A program made the translations under genes and the position numbers. Positions 25,379 through 34,103 of a stretch of DNA of 64,000 bases are shown piece by piece; within the stretch, counting starts at the first letter, position 1; each line of letters begins with the position of its first letter. Under the pieces are notes generated by a model. It did no database searches. It was not told the DNA's origin and saw nothing but the letters and a program-made list of their open reading frames with translations. Location: contig CACAKN010000004.1 in the NCBI GenBank assembly GCA_902533075.1, positions 1 through 64,000 of the forward strand. Direction: 5' to 3'. Source of the stretch: an uncultured Pelagibacteraceae bacterium. Its GTDB lineage: Bacteria > Pseudomonadota > Alphaproteobacteria > Pelagibacterales > Pelagibacteraceae.

Positions 25379-26446
25379 GTGAAAAAAGTTTTACTTTTAA
25401 CACTATTAATTTTTTTTTTTAACTCAAAATCTTTTTCTCAAAATTATAATTTTCAAAAATTAGCAAAATTTGATGAACCATGGGGTTCATCATTTTTGAA
25501 TAAAGATGAATTAATAATTACAGAGAAAAGTGGAAAAATAAAAATTGTAAATATAAAATCCAACAAAATTTCTGAAGTTGATCATAATTTAAATTTTTTA
25601 GATTATGGTCAAGGAGGACTGTTAGATATTCTATTTAAAGATAATTTTGTTTATATTTCCTATTCTGAAAACAGAGGTAATTGGAAATCGAGCACTTCAA
25701 TTGCAAAAGCAAAATTTGATAAAATAAAATTGAATTTTAAAAATATTTTTCAAGCTGAACCTCCAATTGACTCAGGTTATCATTTTGGCTCAAGATTGGT
25801 AATTAAAGATAATTATCTTTTTGCATCAGCTGGTGAGAGAGGACAAGGTATGATTGCACAAGATCCTACAAGTCATCCTGGAAGTATTATAAGAATTCAT
25901 TTAGATGGAAGTATTCCTAATGACAATCCTAAATTTGAAGGTAATCCTAACTGGCTTCCTGAAATTTATCAAATTGGAATTCGAAACCCTCAAGGTTTAA
26001 CACTATCCCCTTTTGATGGAAAAATTTATATGAGTAACCATGGTGCAAAAGGAGGTGACTGGTTTGGAGAGGTAAAAAAAGCTGAAAACTATGGTTGGAA
26101 AATATTAGGCTGGGGTGGAAAAAATTATAGTGGAACTAAAATTGGACCTAAATGGAAACCCGGTTTTACAAAAGCGATTCAATATTGGGTACCTTCTATA
26201 GCTACTAGTGCAATAACTATTTACAAAGGGAATGAATTTAAAGAATGGAACAGTCATGCACTAATTACGTCTCTCAAAGATAAATCATTAAGAAAATTAA
26301 TATTTGATGATAAATTAAATGTTAAAGAAGAGATTATTTTTAAAGACAAAATTGGAAGAATAAGAGATATACAAATTCATCCAAATAACGGAAAAGTTTA
26401 TTTTTTAGCTGGAGATAGTTTGTGGTTAATGGAAAAAAGTTTATAA
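25379..26446 (+). CDS. PQQ-dependent sugar dehydrogenase (soluble glucose/aldose dehydrogenase family)
   Basis: A six-bladed beta-propeller protein of about 355 residues, started at GTG 25379, where a signal peptide (KKVLLLTLLIFFFNSKSFS) begins; the in-frame ATG at 25352 would add nine residues within the SDR gene. GYHFGSRLVI, SAGERGQ, HPGSIIRI, QIGIRNPQGLTL, MSNHGAKGGDWFGE and WGGKNYSG match the soluble aldose dehydrogenase (Gdh-B/YliI) fold that binds PQQ and calcium. It would oxidise sugars in the periplasm. It overlaps the next gene by 25 bases. Confidence 0.85.
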   Translation: MKKVLLLTLLIFFFNSKSFSQNYNFQKLAKFDEPWGSSFLNKDELIITEKSGKIKIVNIKSNKISEVDHNLNFLDYGQGGLLDILFKDNFVYISYSENRGNWKSSTSIAKAKFDKIKLNFKNIFQAEPPIDSGYHFGSRLVIKDNYLFASAGERGQGMIAQDPTSHPGSIIRIHLDGSIPNDNPKFEGNPNWLPEIYQIGIRNPQGLTLSPFDGKIYMSNHGAKGGDWFGEVKKAENYGWKILGWGGKNYSGTKIGPKWKPGFTKAIQYWVPSIATSAITIYKGNEFKEWNSHALITSLKDKSLRKLIFDDKLNVKEEIIFKDKIGRIRDIQIHPNNGKVYFLAGDSLWLMEKSL

Positions 26447-27495
26447 ATTCTTTATTAATTTTAATTGGAATTTTTTTTTTTAACTGTTTAAGTATTGCAA
26501 TGGAAAAACCTTATCATCATTTACCGGATGGAACCTTTAGAAACCCCGAAGGATCACCCAAAAGAGACCCCAACGTCAAATGGTCTTATAAAATATTTAA
26601 TCAAGAAAAAAAGAAGCTTGATATGACAGTACCAAAAGATCATGTTGTAGAAAAAGAAAAAGTTTTATTAGATCTTAAAAAATATCAGGAAGATGATTAT
26701 ATTGCCTGGATTGGTCATGCAACTTTTTTGATAAAGCTAGGTCAAACTACGATTATTACTGATCCTGTATTCTCAAAAAATGCAGGTCCACTAATCTTTG
26801 GACCAGATAGATTTACTGAGCCAGCTTTAACACTTAACGAAATTCCAAAAATAGATTTATTTTTACTAACTCATAATCATTACGACCATCAAGATATGTC
26901 CACTATTAGAAAATTTCCTTATAAAGATGCAAAAGTCTTACTTCCTTTAAGATTAGGCAAATACTTTAAAAGATATAAAGATGTAAATGAAATGGATTGG
27001 TATGATGAAATTAAAATTAATGATAATTTAAAAATTACATTTCTACCTGCTGTTCATTGGTCTAAAAGAAGTTTAACTGATACTAACAAAACTTTATGGG
27101 GAAACTTTTTAATTGAATATGATGGAAAAAAAATTTTATTCGCATGTGATACTGGAATTGGGAATATTTATAAAGACATAGGAAATAAGTATGGTCCTAT
27201 TGATCTCACACTAATCAATATAGGTGCTTACAATTTTTATCCTATAATGCCACTCAAAGATAAATCTGTTTATCACACTAACCCAGAAGAAGCTTTGGAG
27301 GTTGCACAAAATTTGAAAAGTAGAAAAGTAATTGGTATGCATTGGGGAACTTTTGTTCTATCTTTAGAGCCTATCATGGAACCACCAATTCGATTTAAAA
27401 ATAGTGCAGAAAAATATGGATTTAAAAAAGAAAATGCAATAATTTATAAAATAGGTCAGTTTGGATCATTAAAAAAACTGCTTAATTATAATTAA
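26422..27495 (+). CDS. Metallo-beta-lactamase-fold hydrolase, NAPE-PLD/UlaG-like, exported
   Basis: A 357-residue protein from GTG 26422. A signal or anchor (FINSLLILIGIFFFNCLSIA, residues 8-27) is followed by the N-terminal family block RNPEGSPKRDPNVKW. The metal site is complete: IGHATFLIKLG, THNHYDHQD (His151, His153, Asp155, His156), AVHWSKRS, FACDTGIG and GMHWGTF. Relatives are N-acyl-phosphatidylethanolamine phospholipase D-like and L-ascorbate-lactonase-like enzymes, so a phospholipid or lactone substrate is possible. The start lies inside the 3' end of the sugar dehydrogenase gene. Confidence 0.88.
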   Translation: MVNGKKFINSLLILIGIFFFNCLSIAMEKPYHHLPDGTFRNPEGSPKRDPNVKWSYKIFNQEKKKLDMTVPKDHVVEKEKVLLDLKKYQEDDYIAWIGHATFLIKLGQTTIITDPVFSKNAGPLIFGPDRFTEPALTLNEIPKIDLFLLTHNHYDHQDMSTIRKFPYKDAKVLLPLRLGKYFKRYKDVNEMDWYDEIKINDNLKITFLPAVHWSKRSLTDTNKTLWGNFLIEYDGKKILFACDTGIGNIYKDIGNKYGPIDLTLINIGAYNFYPIMPLKDKSVYHTNPEEALEVAQNLKSRKVIGMHWGTFVLSLEPIMEPPIRFKNSAEKYGFKKENAIIYKIGQFGSLKKLLNYN

Positions 27496-27755
27496 TTATC
27501 TAATAATTTTTTTTTCGCTTTTTCAAATTCTTCTTGAGTTAAAGCGCCGTCTTTTAAAAGATTATTTAACTTATCTAGTTCTTCACTAAGGTTTTTATTT
27601 TTTTCAGAAAAATTTTCATTCTCATTATTTTCTAAGTTTTCATTCTCTTTGTTGGCATTTTTAGCGCTCATACCTTTCATGATAGCGTTGCCACCTAAGT
27701 AAAGTACAAACGCAAATATTGGAATTACGAGGCCAAAAAAAATAATCTTTTCCAT
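27492..27755 (-). CDS. Membrane-anchored SHOCT-domain protein
   Basis: An 87-residue protein with one N-terminal helix (residues 3-22), an Asn/Glu/Lys-rich linker and a C-terminal SHOCT motif (LSEELDKLNNLLKDGALTQEEFEKAKKKLL), a short two-helix module found at the ends of many unrelated proteins and thought to mediate oligomerisation. The linker composition is low-complexity. It overlaps the convergent hydrolase gene by 4 bases and follows another small membrane gene by 3. Confidence 0.75.
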   Translation of the reverse strand: MEKIIFFGLVIPIFAFVLYLGGNAIMKGMSAKNANKENENLENNENENFSEKNKNLSEELDKLNNLLKDGALTQEEFEKAKKKLLDN

Positions 27756-27758
27756 TAA

Positions 27759-27962
27759 TTAATCTTCATCCTCCTCTCTCCAATTTTTTTCATACATTAA
27801 CCATGCTGCATATATTACTGATGCTGTACCAACAATCATACCATAATCAAAGCCTGTCTGCATATCGTATAGATACCACCCTAATTGAGTCGCACCAATT
27901 GGAGGAATTGTGAGTATGGCCATAATAATTGCAATTCTATATGGATATTTTGGTTTTTTCAT
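27759..27962 (-). CDS. Small two-helix membrane protein
   Basis: A 67-residue protein with two hydrophobic segments (about residues 9-28 and 39-56) and an acidic C terminus (WREEDED). The family was not recognised. It sits 3 bases upstream of the SHOCT gene on the same strand, so the two may form a membrane pair. Confidence 0.6.
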   Translation of the reverse strand: MKKPKYPYRIAIIMAILTIPPIGATQLGWYLYDMQTGFDYGMIVGTASVIYAAWLMYEKNWREEDED

Positions 27963-27992
27963 AAACTACTTTAACAATAAACAATTGGTAAT

Positions 27993-28670
27993 TTAAGTTT
28001 TAGATCTAAATATGTGACTAAATACACCTGACCAAATTAATTCATAATTCAAATTAATGAGAAATTTGTAAGTTTCACTTTCTTTCAAATTTTTATCATG
28101 AATTTCTACACAAATAAGTTCAGGATTAGTCATTTCAAATGAAAGTCCTTTTAAAACTTTTAAATCTGCACCCTCAACATCTATATCTAACAAATCAATT
28201 TTTTTATTTTCTAAATTAGAAAATTTGAGTACTTCATTAAGGGAAAATGATTGAATCTTTTTTTTCTTAATTTCTCCTTGAAGAGATTTTTTTGCTTGAT
28301 CGTAATCAATAGTACTTAACTGACTCAATTCTTTTTGAAAAAACATATCAATTATTTCTTTTTTATCAGATATTGCAAAATTGTAATTAAGGTCGTTTGG
28401 TCTCAAGTATTTAAATAATTCAATTGAAAAACTGTGAATATCAATATTTATTCCTTTCCAACCTTTTTTATATAATAAAAAAGTATTATTTCTATGAATG
28501 GGATGATAGCAGCCAACATCAACGTAGAAACCTTTTTGCTTATTTTTAAAATAATCGGCTATGATAAGATCTTCACCATCCATAGCATAAGTTTTTCTCT
28601 TTTTAAAATATTTGTGTTTAATGTAAATATTATGAAGAATATGAAGTTTTTTTTTAATTCTGAAAAACAT
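27993..28670 (-). CDS. FkbM-family SAM-dependent methyltransferase
   Basis: A 225-residue protein with the FkbM pattern: DGEDLIIADYFKNKQKGFYVDVGCYHPIHRNNT (SAM-binding VDVGC), GWKGINIDIHSFSIE, then IDLLDIDVEGADLKVLKGL, where the acidic DVEG motif is family-typical. Such enzymes methylate sugars or other surface glycans, polyketides or cell-wall components. No glycosyltransferases are adjacent, so the substrate is unknown. The N-terminal 35 residues are rich in Lys, His and Tyr. It lies 38 bases from folD. Confidence 0.85.
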   Translation of the reverse strand: MFFRIKKKLHILHNIYIKHKYFKKRKTYAMDGEDLIIADYFKNKQKGFYVDVGCYHPIHRNNTFLLYKKGWKGINIDIHSFSIELFKYLRPNDLNYNFAISDKKEIIDMFFQKELSQLSTIDYDQAKKSLQGEIKKKKIQSFSLNEVLKFSNLENKKIDLLDIDVEGADLKVLKGLSFEMTNPELICVEIHDKNLKESETYKFLINLNYELIWSGVFSHIFRSKT

Positions 28671-28708
28671 TATTTATAAACTTAATAGATAAAAAATGTT
28701 TTTAAAAT

Positions 28709-29554
28709 CTATTTTTGAGATCTTTTAAAACAATCAATTGTATTTTTAAGCAAACAGGCAATAGTCATCGGTCCTACACCTCCTGGAACTGGTGTTAAAG
28801 CTTTTGCATTTTTTGAAACTTCATCAAATGCTACATCACCAACAATTCCTTTGTCTGTTTTGTTTATACCAACATCAATAACAATAGTATCTTTCTTTAC
28901 CCAGTCACCTTTTACAAGTTCTGGAATTCCCACTGCAGCAATAATTATATCTGCCTCTAAACACTCTGCTTTTAAATCTTTAGTCTTGGAATGTGTAATT
29001 GTAACCGTGCAGTTTTCTTTTAAGAGAAGTTGCGTCATTGGTTTTCCATTTAGATTTGACCTTCCTACTACAACTGCTTTTTTTCCACTCAAATTTGACT
29101 CAATCTTTTTAATTAATAAATAACATCCTAAAGGTGTGCACGGTACTGAACTTTCATAACCAGATGAAAGATTACCAACATTCATTGGATGAAATCCGTC
29201 AACATCTTTTGAAGGATGAATGGCTTCAATAACCTTTTGTTTATCAATATGTTTTGGAAGTGGTAATTGAACTAAGATCCCAGATACTGTTATATCTTTG
29301 TTAAGTTCATCTATTTTATCCAAAACTACTTTTTCTTCTACAGAACTAGGATACTTAATCACATCAGATTTTAAACCTACTTCATTTGCTGATTTTTCTT
29401 TGTTACGAACATAAATTTGACTCGGTGTTAAATCGCCAATTAAAATTACCGTGAGACCTGGAACTTTATTATATTTACTTTTAAGGATTGATACTTCTTT
29501 TTTAAGCTCTTCTCTTAATTCTGCTGCTGCTTTTTTTCCATCAATTAAAATCAT
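28709..29554 (-). CDS. folD: Bifunctional methylenetetrahydrofolate dehydrogenase/cyclohydrolase
   Basis: A 281-residue cytosolic enzyme that oxidises 5,10-methylene-THF and hydrolyses the methenyl form to 10-formyl-THF, a central step of one-carbon metabolism. YVRNKEKSANEVG holds the catalytic Lys, ILVQLPLPKHI and DVDGFHPMNVG are substrate blocks, VVVGRSNLNGKPMTQLL is the NADP site and PGGVGPMTIACLL the C-terminal signature. It follows yggT by 4 bases. Confidence 0.97.
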   Translation of the reverse strand: MILIDGKKAAAELREELKKEVSILKSKYNKVPGLTVILIGDLTPSQIYVRNKEKSANEVGLKSDVIKYPSSVEEKVVLDKIDELNKDITVSGILVQLPLPKHIDKQKVIEAIHPSKDVDGFHPMNVGNLSSGYESSVPCTPLGCYLLIKKIESNLSGKKAVVVGRSNLNGKPMTQLLLKENCTVTITHSKTKDLKAECLEADIIIAAVGIPELVKGDWVKKDTIVIDVGINKTDKGIVGDVAFDEVSKNAKALTPVPGGVGPMTIACLLKNTIDCFKRSQK

Positions 29555-29558
29555 ATAT

Positions 29559-29849
29559 TTAGAAAATCATTGGTGCAATGTACAGCTTCATACACATTTC
29601 TATAAACCAAATCAATAGAAGTAAAATTATTGGAGATATATCAAGAGTTCCTAAATTTGGTAAAAAGCGCCTTATTTTATTTAAAATTGGATCAGTAAGT
29701 CGGTAACTTAATTCTAAAATAGAATAAACAAACTTATTTTGGGTATTTAGTATATTAAAAGCTATTAACCAGCTCACTATAACATTTGCTATAACTACAT
29801 AAGAGTAAAGTTTTAATATTTGTAAAATCAAATAAAAAATGGCTATCAT
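29559..29849 (-). CDS. yggT: YggT family membrane protein
   Basis: A 96-residue protein with two or three membrane segments and the YggT repeat: YVVIANVIVSWLIAFNI, then LTDPILNKIRRFLPNLGTLDISPIILLLLI. Only one repeat is present, as in short bacterial versions. The family is linked to osmotic tolerance and membrane maintenance in bacteria and chloroplasts. It overlaps the mscS-type gene start region by 4 bases, a sensible pairing for osmotic stress. Confidence 0.88.
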   Translation of the reverse strand: MIAIFYLILQILKLYSYVVIANVIVSWLIAFNILNTQNKFVYSILELSYRLTDPILNKIRRFLPNLGTLDISPIILLLLIWFIEMCMKLYIAPMIF

Positions 29850-30931
29850 TTTTTTTCGATATAAATTGAAGAACTTGGGAATGCAAATGATGCTTTATTA
29901 TTTTCAACAATTTGTTTAATTTCTATAGCTAGTCGTTCCTTTACAGAAAGCCATTCATTCCAACTATTAGATTTTGTAAAACAACGAATATACATATCAA
30001 TTGAACTGTCAGAAAACTTATCTACTCTCACAGCAATTCCTACACTAGTATTAAAATCATCACTTTTCATGATATGACTCTCTATTTGATTTCTAATAGT
30101 TTTTAATTGATCAACTGTTGTGTCGTATTGAAGAGTAATAATCCAACTTATCAACCAATTAGATGTTTCACTTACATTTGTAACTGCATTTTCAGCAAAT
30201 TGAAAATTTGGAATAATTGCTAATGATTTGTCAAATTTTCTAATTGTTGTTGATCTAAAACCAATTTTTTCAACAATACCTTCTATAATTCCATCCACTA
30301 AAATCCAATCTCCAATTTTAAATCTTTTTTCAACAAGGACCAAGATTCCTGAAATGAGATTTTTAAATAGATCCTGTGCACCCAAAGCTACTGCTACACC
30401 AAATAAACCAAGTCCTGCAATTATAGGACCTATCTTGATACCCCATAATTCTAAGACTGCCGCAAGTCCCAATATAAAAATAAGGATCTTTAAAGATTTT
30501 ATAATCCATCCAATTAATTCTCTTGTCAAAAGTTTATCAAGTCCGCTTAAAATATAAGACACAGGTTCTATAACTTGATGAATAACCCAAAAGATTAATA
30601 TTGTAATTAACGTTCTATTAATTGTATCAACAATCTCTCTACCCTCTGATGAAAAGGTCATGTAATAACTTGCAATAAAAAAACCTAAAACGATTGGTAA
30701 AAATCTTGCTGGACCAACTAGTGATGAAACAAAAGTATCGTCTAATTTATTTGTGGTCCTTTTAGAGATTATTTCTAATTTTTTGATAATTAGTTTACTT
30801 ATTAATCCTCTAAAAACTAAAAAAACTAAAAATATTCCTATTCCAATTAAAATTTGAAGAATGTCTACACCAAGAATTCCTTTATTCCATACTGATAAAA
30901 ATATTTCAGAAAAATTATAAAATAATTCCAT
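29846..30931 (-). CDS. Mechanosensitive ion channel of the MscS family
   Basis: A 361-residue membrane protein with four or five helices before the pore helix. The pore block IAGLGLFGVAVALGAQDLFKNLISGILVLVEKRF (about residues 170-203) and the beta-domain block KIGDWILVDGIIEGIVEKIGFRSTTIR are characteristic. It releases solutes during hypo-osmotic shock. The larger membrane region differs from the three-helix E. coli MscS. It is coupled to yggT by a 4-base overlap and follows hemD by 2 bases. Confidence 0.93.
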   Translation of the reverse strand: MELFYNFSEIFLSVWNKGILGVDILQILIGIGIFLVFLVFRGLISKLIIKKLEIISKRTTNKLDDTFVSSLVGPARFLPIVLGFFIASYYMTFSSEGREIVDTINRTLITILIFWVIHQVIEPVSYILSGLDKLLTRELIGWIIKSLKILIFILGLAAVLELWGIKIGPIIAGLGLFGVAVALGAQDLFKNLISGILVLVEKRFKIGDWILVDGIIEGIVEKIGFRSTTIRKFDKSLAIIPNFQFAENAVTNVSETSNWLISWIITLQYDTTVDQLKTIRNQIESHIMKSDDFNTSVGIAVRVDKFSDSSIDMYIRCFTKSNSWNEWLSVKERLAIEIKQIVENNKASFAFPSSSIYIEKK

Positions 30932-30933
30932 AT

Positions 30934-31632
30934 TTAAATTTTATATAACAAAAACTCCTCTTCTCCAGGGTTAAAAAGAAAAATCTTTTTCCACTTGATT
31001 TCATTCAATATTGCTGAGGTTTTTTCACCTAAACACATTAAATTAGTATTCATCCATAAATCTTCCAATTTATTGACCTTTATTATATTTAAAAGACTAG
31101 ACGCGCTATTCTGAGAATAAACATATACTATATCCGGCATATTTAGCTGAAGTTCTTTTAAAAAGTTTTCATCAATTTTTTTATTATGACTTGAACGGTA
31201 GTTAATAATTCTTTTTACTCTCAATCCTTCGTTAGTTAGTTGGTTATTTAAATCTGATGAAATTATTTCACCACTTACGTATAATAAAAATTTATCTTTA
31301 GCCTCATAATTTTGTAAAATAATCTCTTTTAGATTTGAAACATTACCTTCAGCAGAAATGGTGTTTTGAAAACCTTCGCTTCTTGCCCTTTTTTCAGTCA
31401 CGTCACCTACACAATAACAATTAATATTTTTATCAAATTTTTCTGAATGAAAAAATTTTACAGCATTTGCACTAGTAAAAATTATTCCTCCATACTCAGA
31501 TGTATTAATTTCTTTATAGTTTACTTTTTCAATATAAAGAAGAGGGAGATGTGAAACCTGGTGTCCCAAAGATTTAAACTTAAAAATCATTTCTGAAGAA
31601 TCTTCTAGAGGTCTAGTTAATAAGATGTGCAT
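30934..31632 (-). CDS. hemD: Uroporphyrinogen-III synthase
   Basis: A 232-residue protein with the two-domain fold of HemD. Recognisable pieces are ILLTRPLEDSSEM at the N terminus, GGIIFTSANAVKFF, CVGDVTEKRARSEGF and DIVYVYSQNSASSLLNI with MCLGEKTSAIL at the end. It closes hydroxymethylbilane to uroporphyrinogen III. HemD is poorly conserved, but its position 1 base after hemC supports the call. Downstream tetrapyrrole genes hemE, hemH and hemG lie at 59605-62248. Confidence 0.88.
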   Translation of the reverse strand: MHILLTRPLEDSSEMIFKFKSLGHQVSHLPLLYIEKVNYKEINTSEYGGIIFTSANAVKFFHSEKFDKNINCYCVGDVTEKRARSEGFQNTISAEGNVSNLKEIILQNYEAKDKFLLYVSGEIISSDLNNQLTNEGLRVKRIINYRSSHNKKIDENFLKELQLNMPDIVYVYSQNSASSLLNIIKVNKLEDLWMNTNLMCLGEKTSAILNEIKWKKIFLFNPGEEEFLLYKI

Positions 31633-31633
31633 A

Positions 31634-32551
31634 TTATTTTTTATAAGAATTATTTGATTTTTTTTTTAAAATTTGACCAACTTCTTTACCAAGTTCCATA
31701 AAGTCTTCAATATTTGCTGTTTTTTTTTCATAAAATCTTTGAGAACCATCTAAAGAAAAAAGTTCTGCCTCAACAAAAATTTTATTTCCTTTTATAACAG
31801 AATGAGCGCCTATTGCAGTTTCGCAATCTCCTTCTAAAATTTTAAGAATATTTCTCTCTGTATATGCCCTTTTGTAAGTTTCTTTATGATTAATTTTTTC
31901 CAAAATAGAATATACATCCTGATCATTCTCTCTACATTGTAAAGCAATAATTCCTTGACCTACACTTGGAATAATATCTTCAACCGAAAAAATTTCAGAA
32001 ATTTCATTTTCTAAATTTAAATATTTAATTCCAATATAAGATAACATTATAGCATCGTACAACCCTTCCTTCAATTTTTTTACTCTTGTATCAATATTTC
32101 CCCTGATGAGTTTACAGTGAATATCAGGTCTCAATTTTTTTATTTGAAATTCCCTTCTGTATGAAGAGGTTCCAACAGTCGATCTTAAATTTAGTTCTTC
32201 AAGTTTTTTTTTATTTACTGTTAATAAAATTTCTCTTGGATCATTTCTTTCTAAAAATGATTCAGTTCTGAGCCCTTTTGTTTCTTTAGCTGGCATATCT
32301 TTAAGTGCGTGAACAGCTATATCAATATCTGCATTTAAAAGCTCTTTCTCTATATTGCTTGAAAATAATCCTTTTCCCCCGAATTCAGATAGTCTTATAT
32401 CCTGAAGCTGATCACCTTTTGTCGTTATTGATTTTATAAGAATATTTTTTTCATCTAAATTAGTGTTTTCAATAATTTTTTCTTTGACCTTTTGAGCATA
32501 AATCAATGCTAACTTGCTACCTCTAGATCCAATTGTTATTATTTTTTTCAT
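31634..32551 (-). CDS. hemC: Porphobilinogen deaminase (hydroxymethylbilane synthase)
   Basis: A 305-residue enzyme joining four porphobilinogen units. IGSRGSKLALIYAQKV at the N terminus, HALKDMPAKE (catalytic Asp), STVGTSSYRREFQIKKLRPD with the Arg/Lys cofactor contacts, and LEGDCETAIGAHS (Cys that carries the dipyrromethane cofactor) are present. Length is normal. It is divergent from tsaD across 54 bases and leads hemD. Confidence 0.97.
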   Translation of the reverse strand: MKKIITIGSRGSKLALIYAQKVKEKIIENTNLDEKNILIKSITTKGDQLQDIRLSEFGGKGLFSSNIEKELLNADIDIAVHALKDMPAKETKGLRTESFLERNDPREILLTVNKKKLEELNLRSTVGTSSYRREFQIKKLRPDIHCKLIRGNIDTRVKKLKEGLYDAIMLSYIGIKYLNLENEISEIFSVEDIIPSVGQGIIALQCRENDQDVYSILEKINHKETYKRAYTERNILKILEGDCETAIGAHSVIKGNKIFVEAELFSLDGSQRFYEKKTANIEDFMELGKEVGQILKKKSNNSYKK

Positions 32552-32605
32552 AAAAATTTATTTCTTACTTGTATTGAGATTGTACAATTAATAAAAACTA
32601 TTTGA

Positions 32606-33679
32606 ATGAGCAAAAAACCCTTAATTCTCGGAATAGAATCTAGCTGTGATGAGACAGCCGCCTCTTTAATAACTGAAAATGACAAAGGAATACCCATTGT
32701 TTTGTCAAATATAGTTTCTAGCCAAGTTGAAATACATAAAGAATTCGGTGGAGTTGTACCAGAATTAGCAGCACGATCACATATAGAAAAAATAGATTTA
32801 ATTGTTAAAAAAGCAATAAGTGATAGTGGGAAAAAAATTGAAGATATAGATGCAGTGGCATCGACTGCTGGACCTGGTTTAATCGTTTGTTTATCAGTGG
32901 GATTAAGTTTTGGAAAAGCTTTTGCTAAATCAATCAACAAACCATTTATAGCTGTAAACCATTTAGAAGGACACGCTTTAAGTCCAAGACTAAATTCAAA
33001 AATTGAATTTCCTTATCTTCTTCTATTAATTTCAGGAGGACATTCACAATATTTAAATGTTCAACAACTTGGAAAATATAAAAGATTGGGCACAACAATA
33101 GATGATGCTTTAGGAGAAGCATTTGACAAGACTGCAAAACTTTTAGGAATTGAATTTCCCGGTGGACCTCAAATTGAAATTTTAGCAAAAAAAGGAAACC
33201 CGAACGCTTATGATTTGCCAAAACCAATAATCAACAAAGGAGGGTGCAATTTATCATTTGCTGGTCTAAAAACTGCAGTATTGAAAATATCCAAAACAAT
33301 TAAAACAGATAAAGAAAAATTTGACCTTGCGGCTTCTTTTCAAAAAACAATCGAAGAGATATTATATAAAAAAACCAAAATTGCATTTACTGAATTTGAA
33401 AAACAAAATAATTCTAAAAAAAAAACTTTTGTAGTTGCGGGAGGTGTTGCAGCAAATAAGAAAATTAGATCAATTTTAGATAAATTATGTGAAGAAAGTA
33501 ATTATCAAAGTATATTTCCACCAATAAAGTTTTGTGGAGATAATGCTGCAATGATTGCAATGGTTGGGTTAGAAAAATTTAAATTAAAACAGTTTAGTCA
33601 TTTAGATCATCCTGCAAAACCTAGATGGTCTTTGGATGAAGATGCTTCTTTTTTAAAGGGCGCAGGAGTACAACTGTAA
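32606..33679 (+). CDS. tsaD: tRNA N6-threonylcarbamoyladenosine synthase subunit TsaD
   Basis: A 357-residue ASKHA-fold protein that transfers the threonylcarbamoyl group to A37 of ANN-decoding tRNAs, with TsaB and TsaE. GIESSCDETAASL at the N terminus, VNHLEGHALSPRL with the metal His pair, LLISGGHSQY, GDNAAMIAMVG and FVVAGGVAANKKIR are all present. The stop/start junction with the EVE gene overlaps by one base (TAATG). Divergent from hemC. Confidence 0.97.
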   Translation: MSKKPLILGIESSCDETAASLITENDKGIPIVLSNIVSSQVEIHKEFGGVVPELAARSHIEKIDLIVKKAISDSGKKIEDIDAVASTAGPGLIVCLSVGLSFGKAFAKSINKPFIAVNHLEGHALSPRLNSKIEFPYLLLLISGGHSQYLNVQQLGKYKRLGTTIDDALGEAFDKTAKLLGIEFPGGPQIEILAKKGNPNAYDLPKPIINKGGCNLSFAGLKTAVLKISKTIKTDKEKFDLAASFQKTIEEILYKKTKIAFTEFEKQNNSKKKTFVVAGGVAANKKIRSILDKLCEESNYQSIFPPIKFCGDNAAMIAMVGLEKFKLKQFSHLDHPAKPRWSLDEDASFLKGAGVQL

Positions 33680-34092
33680 TGCAATATTGGTTATTAAAAT
33701 CTGAACCAGATGTTTGGTCTATCGATCAACAAAAAAAAGCTGGAGCAAAAGGAGCTCCCTGGGATGGTGTAAGAAATTATCAAGCCGCTAAAAATTTAAA
33801 ATCTATGAAAAAAGATGATCAGTGTTTTTTTTATCATTCAAATATTGGAAAAGAGATAGTTGGAATAGTTGAGGTAATAGAAGAATATTACCCAGATAAA
33901 ACAGACCAATCTGGTCGGTTTGTTGCCGTAACTGTAAAATTTCTCAGAAAATTAGATAAGCCTATTTCTCTTGAAGAAATTAAAAAAAATGAGAAATTAA
34001 GCCATTTATCATTAATAAAACAAAGTAGATTGTCTGTAATGCCTATAGATTCTAAAAGCTGGAAAATTTTAAACAACATGGGTAAGATTTAA
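33679..34092 (+). CDS. EVE-domain protein
   Basis: A 137-residue single-domain protein: [16 protein letters not shown] at the N terminus, [30 protein letters not shown] with the modified-base pocket residues, and a C-terminal [14 protein letters not shown] block. EVE domains belong to the PUA-like fold and bind modified nucleobases; the family is common and often stands next to core genes in alphaproteobacteria. It overlaps tsaD by one base and precedes acs by 11. Confidence 0.93.
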   Translation: MQYWLLKSEPDVWSIDQQKKAGAKGAPWDGVRNYQAAKNLKSMKKDDQCFFYHSNIGKEIVGIVEVIEEYYPDKTDQSGRFVAVTVKFLRKLDKPISLEEIKKNEKLSHLSLIKQSRLSVMPIDSKSWKILNNMGKI

Positions 34093-34103
34093 AAAAAATA
34101 ATT

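Noticed and set aside
30228-30557. 109-codon open frame on the plus strand
   Set aside because: Antisense to the MscS pore and beta domain, which is clearly coding on the minus strand.
32548-32940. 130-codon open frame antisense to the tsaD 5' part
   Set aside because: Overlaps the conserved TsaD N terminus completely and has no recognisable domain.
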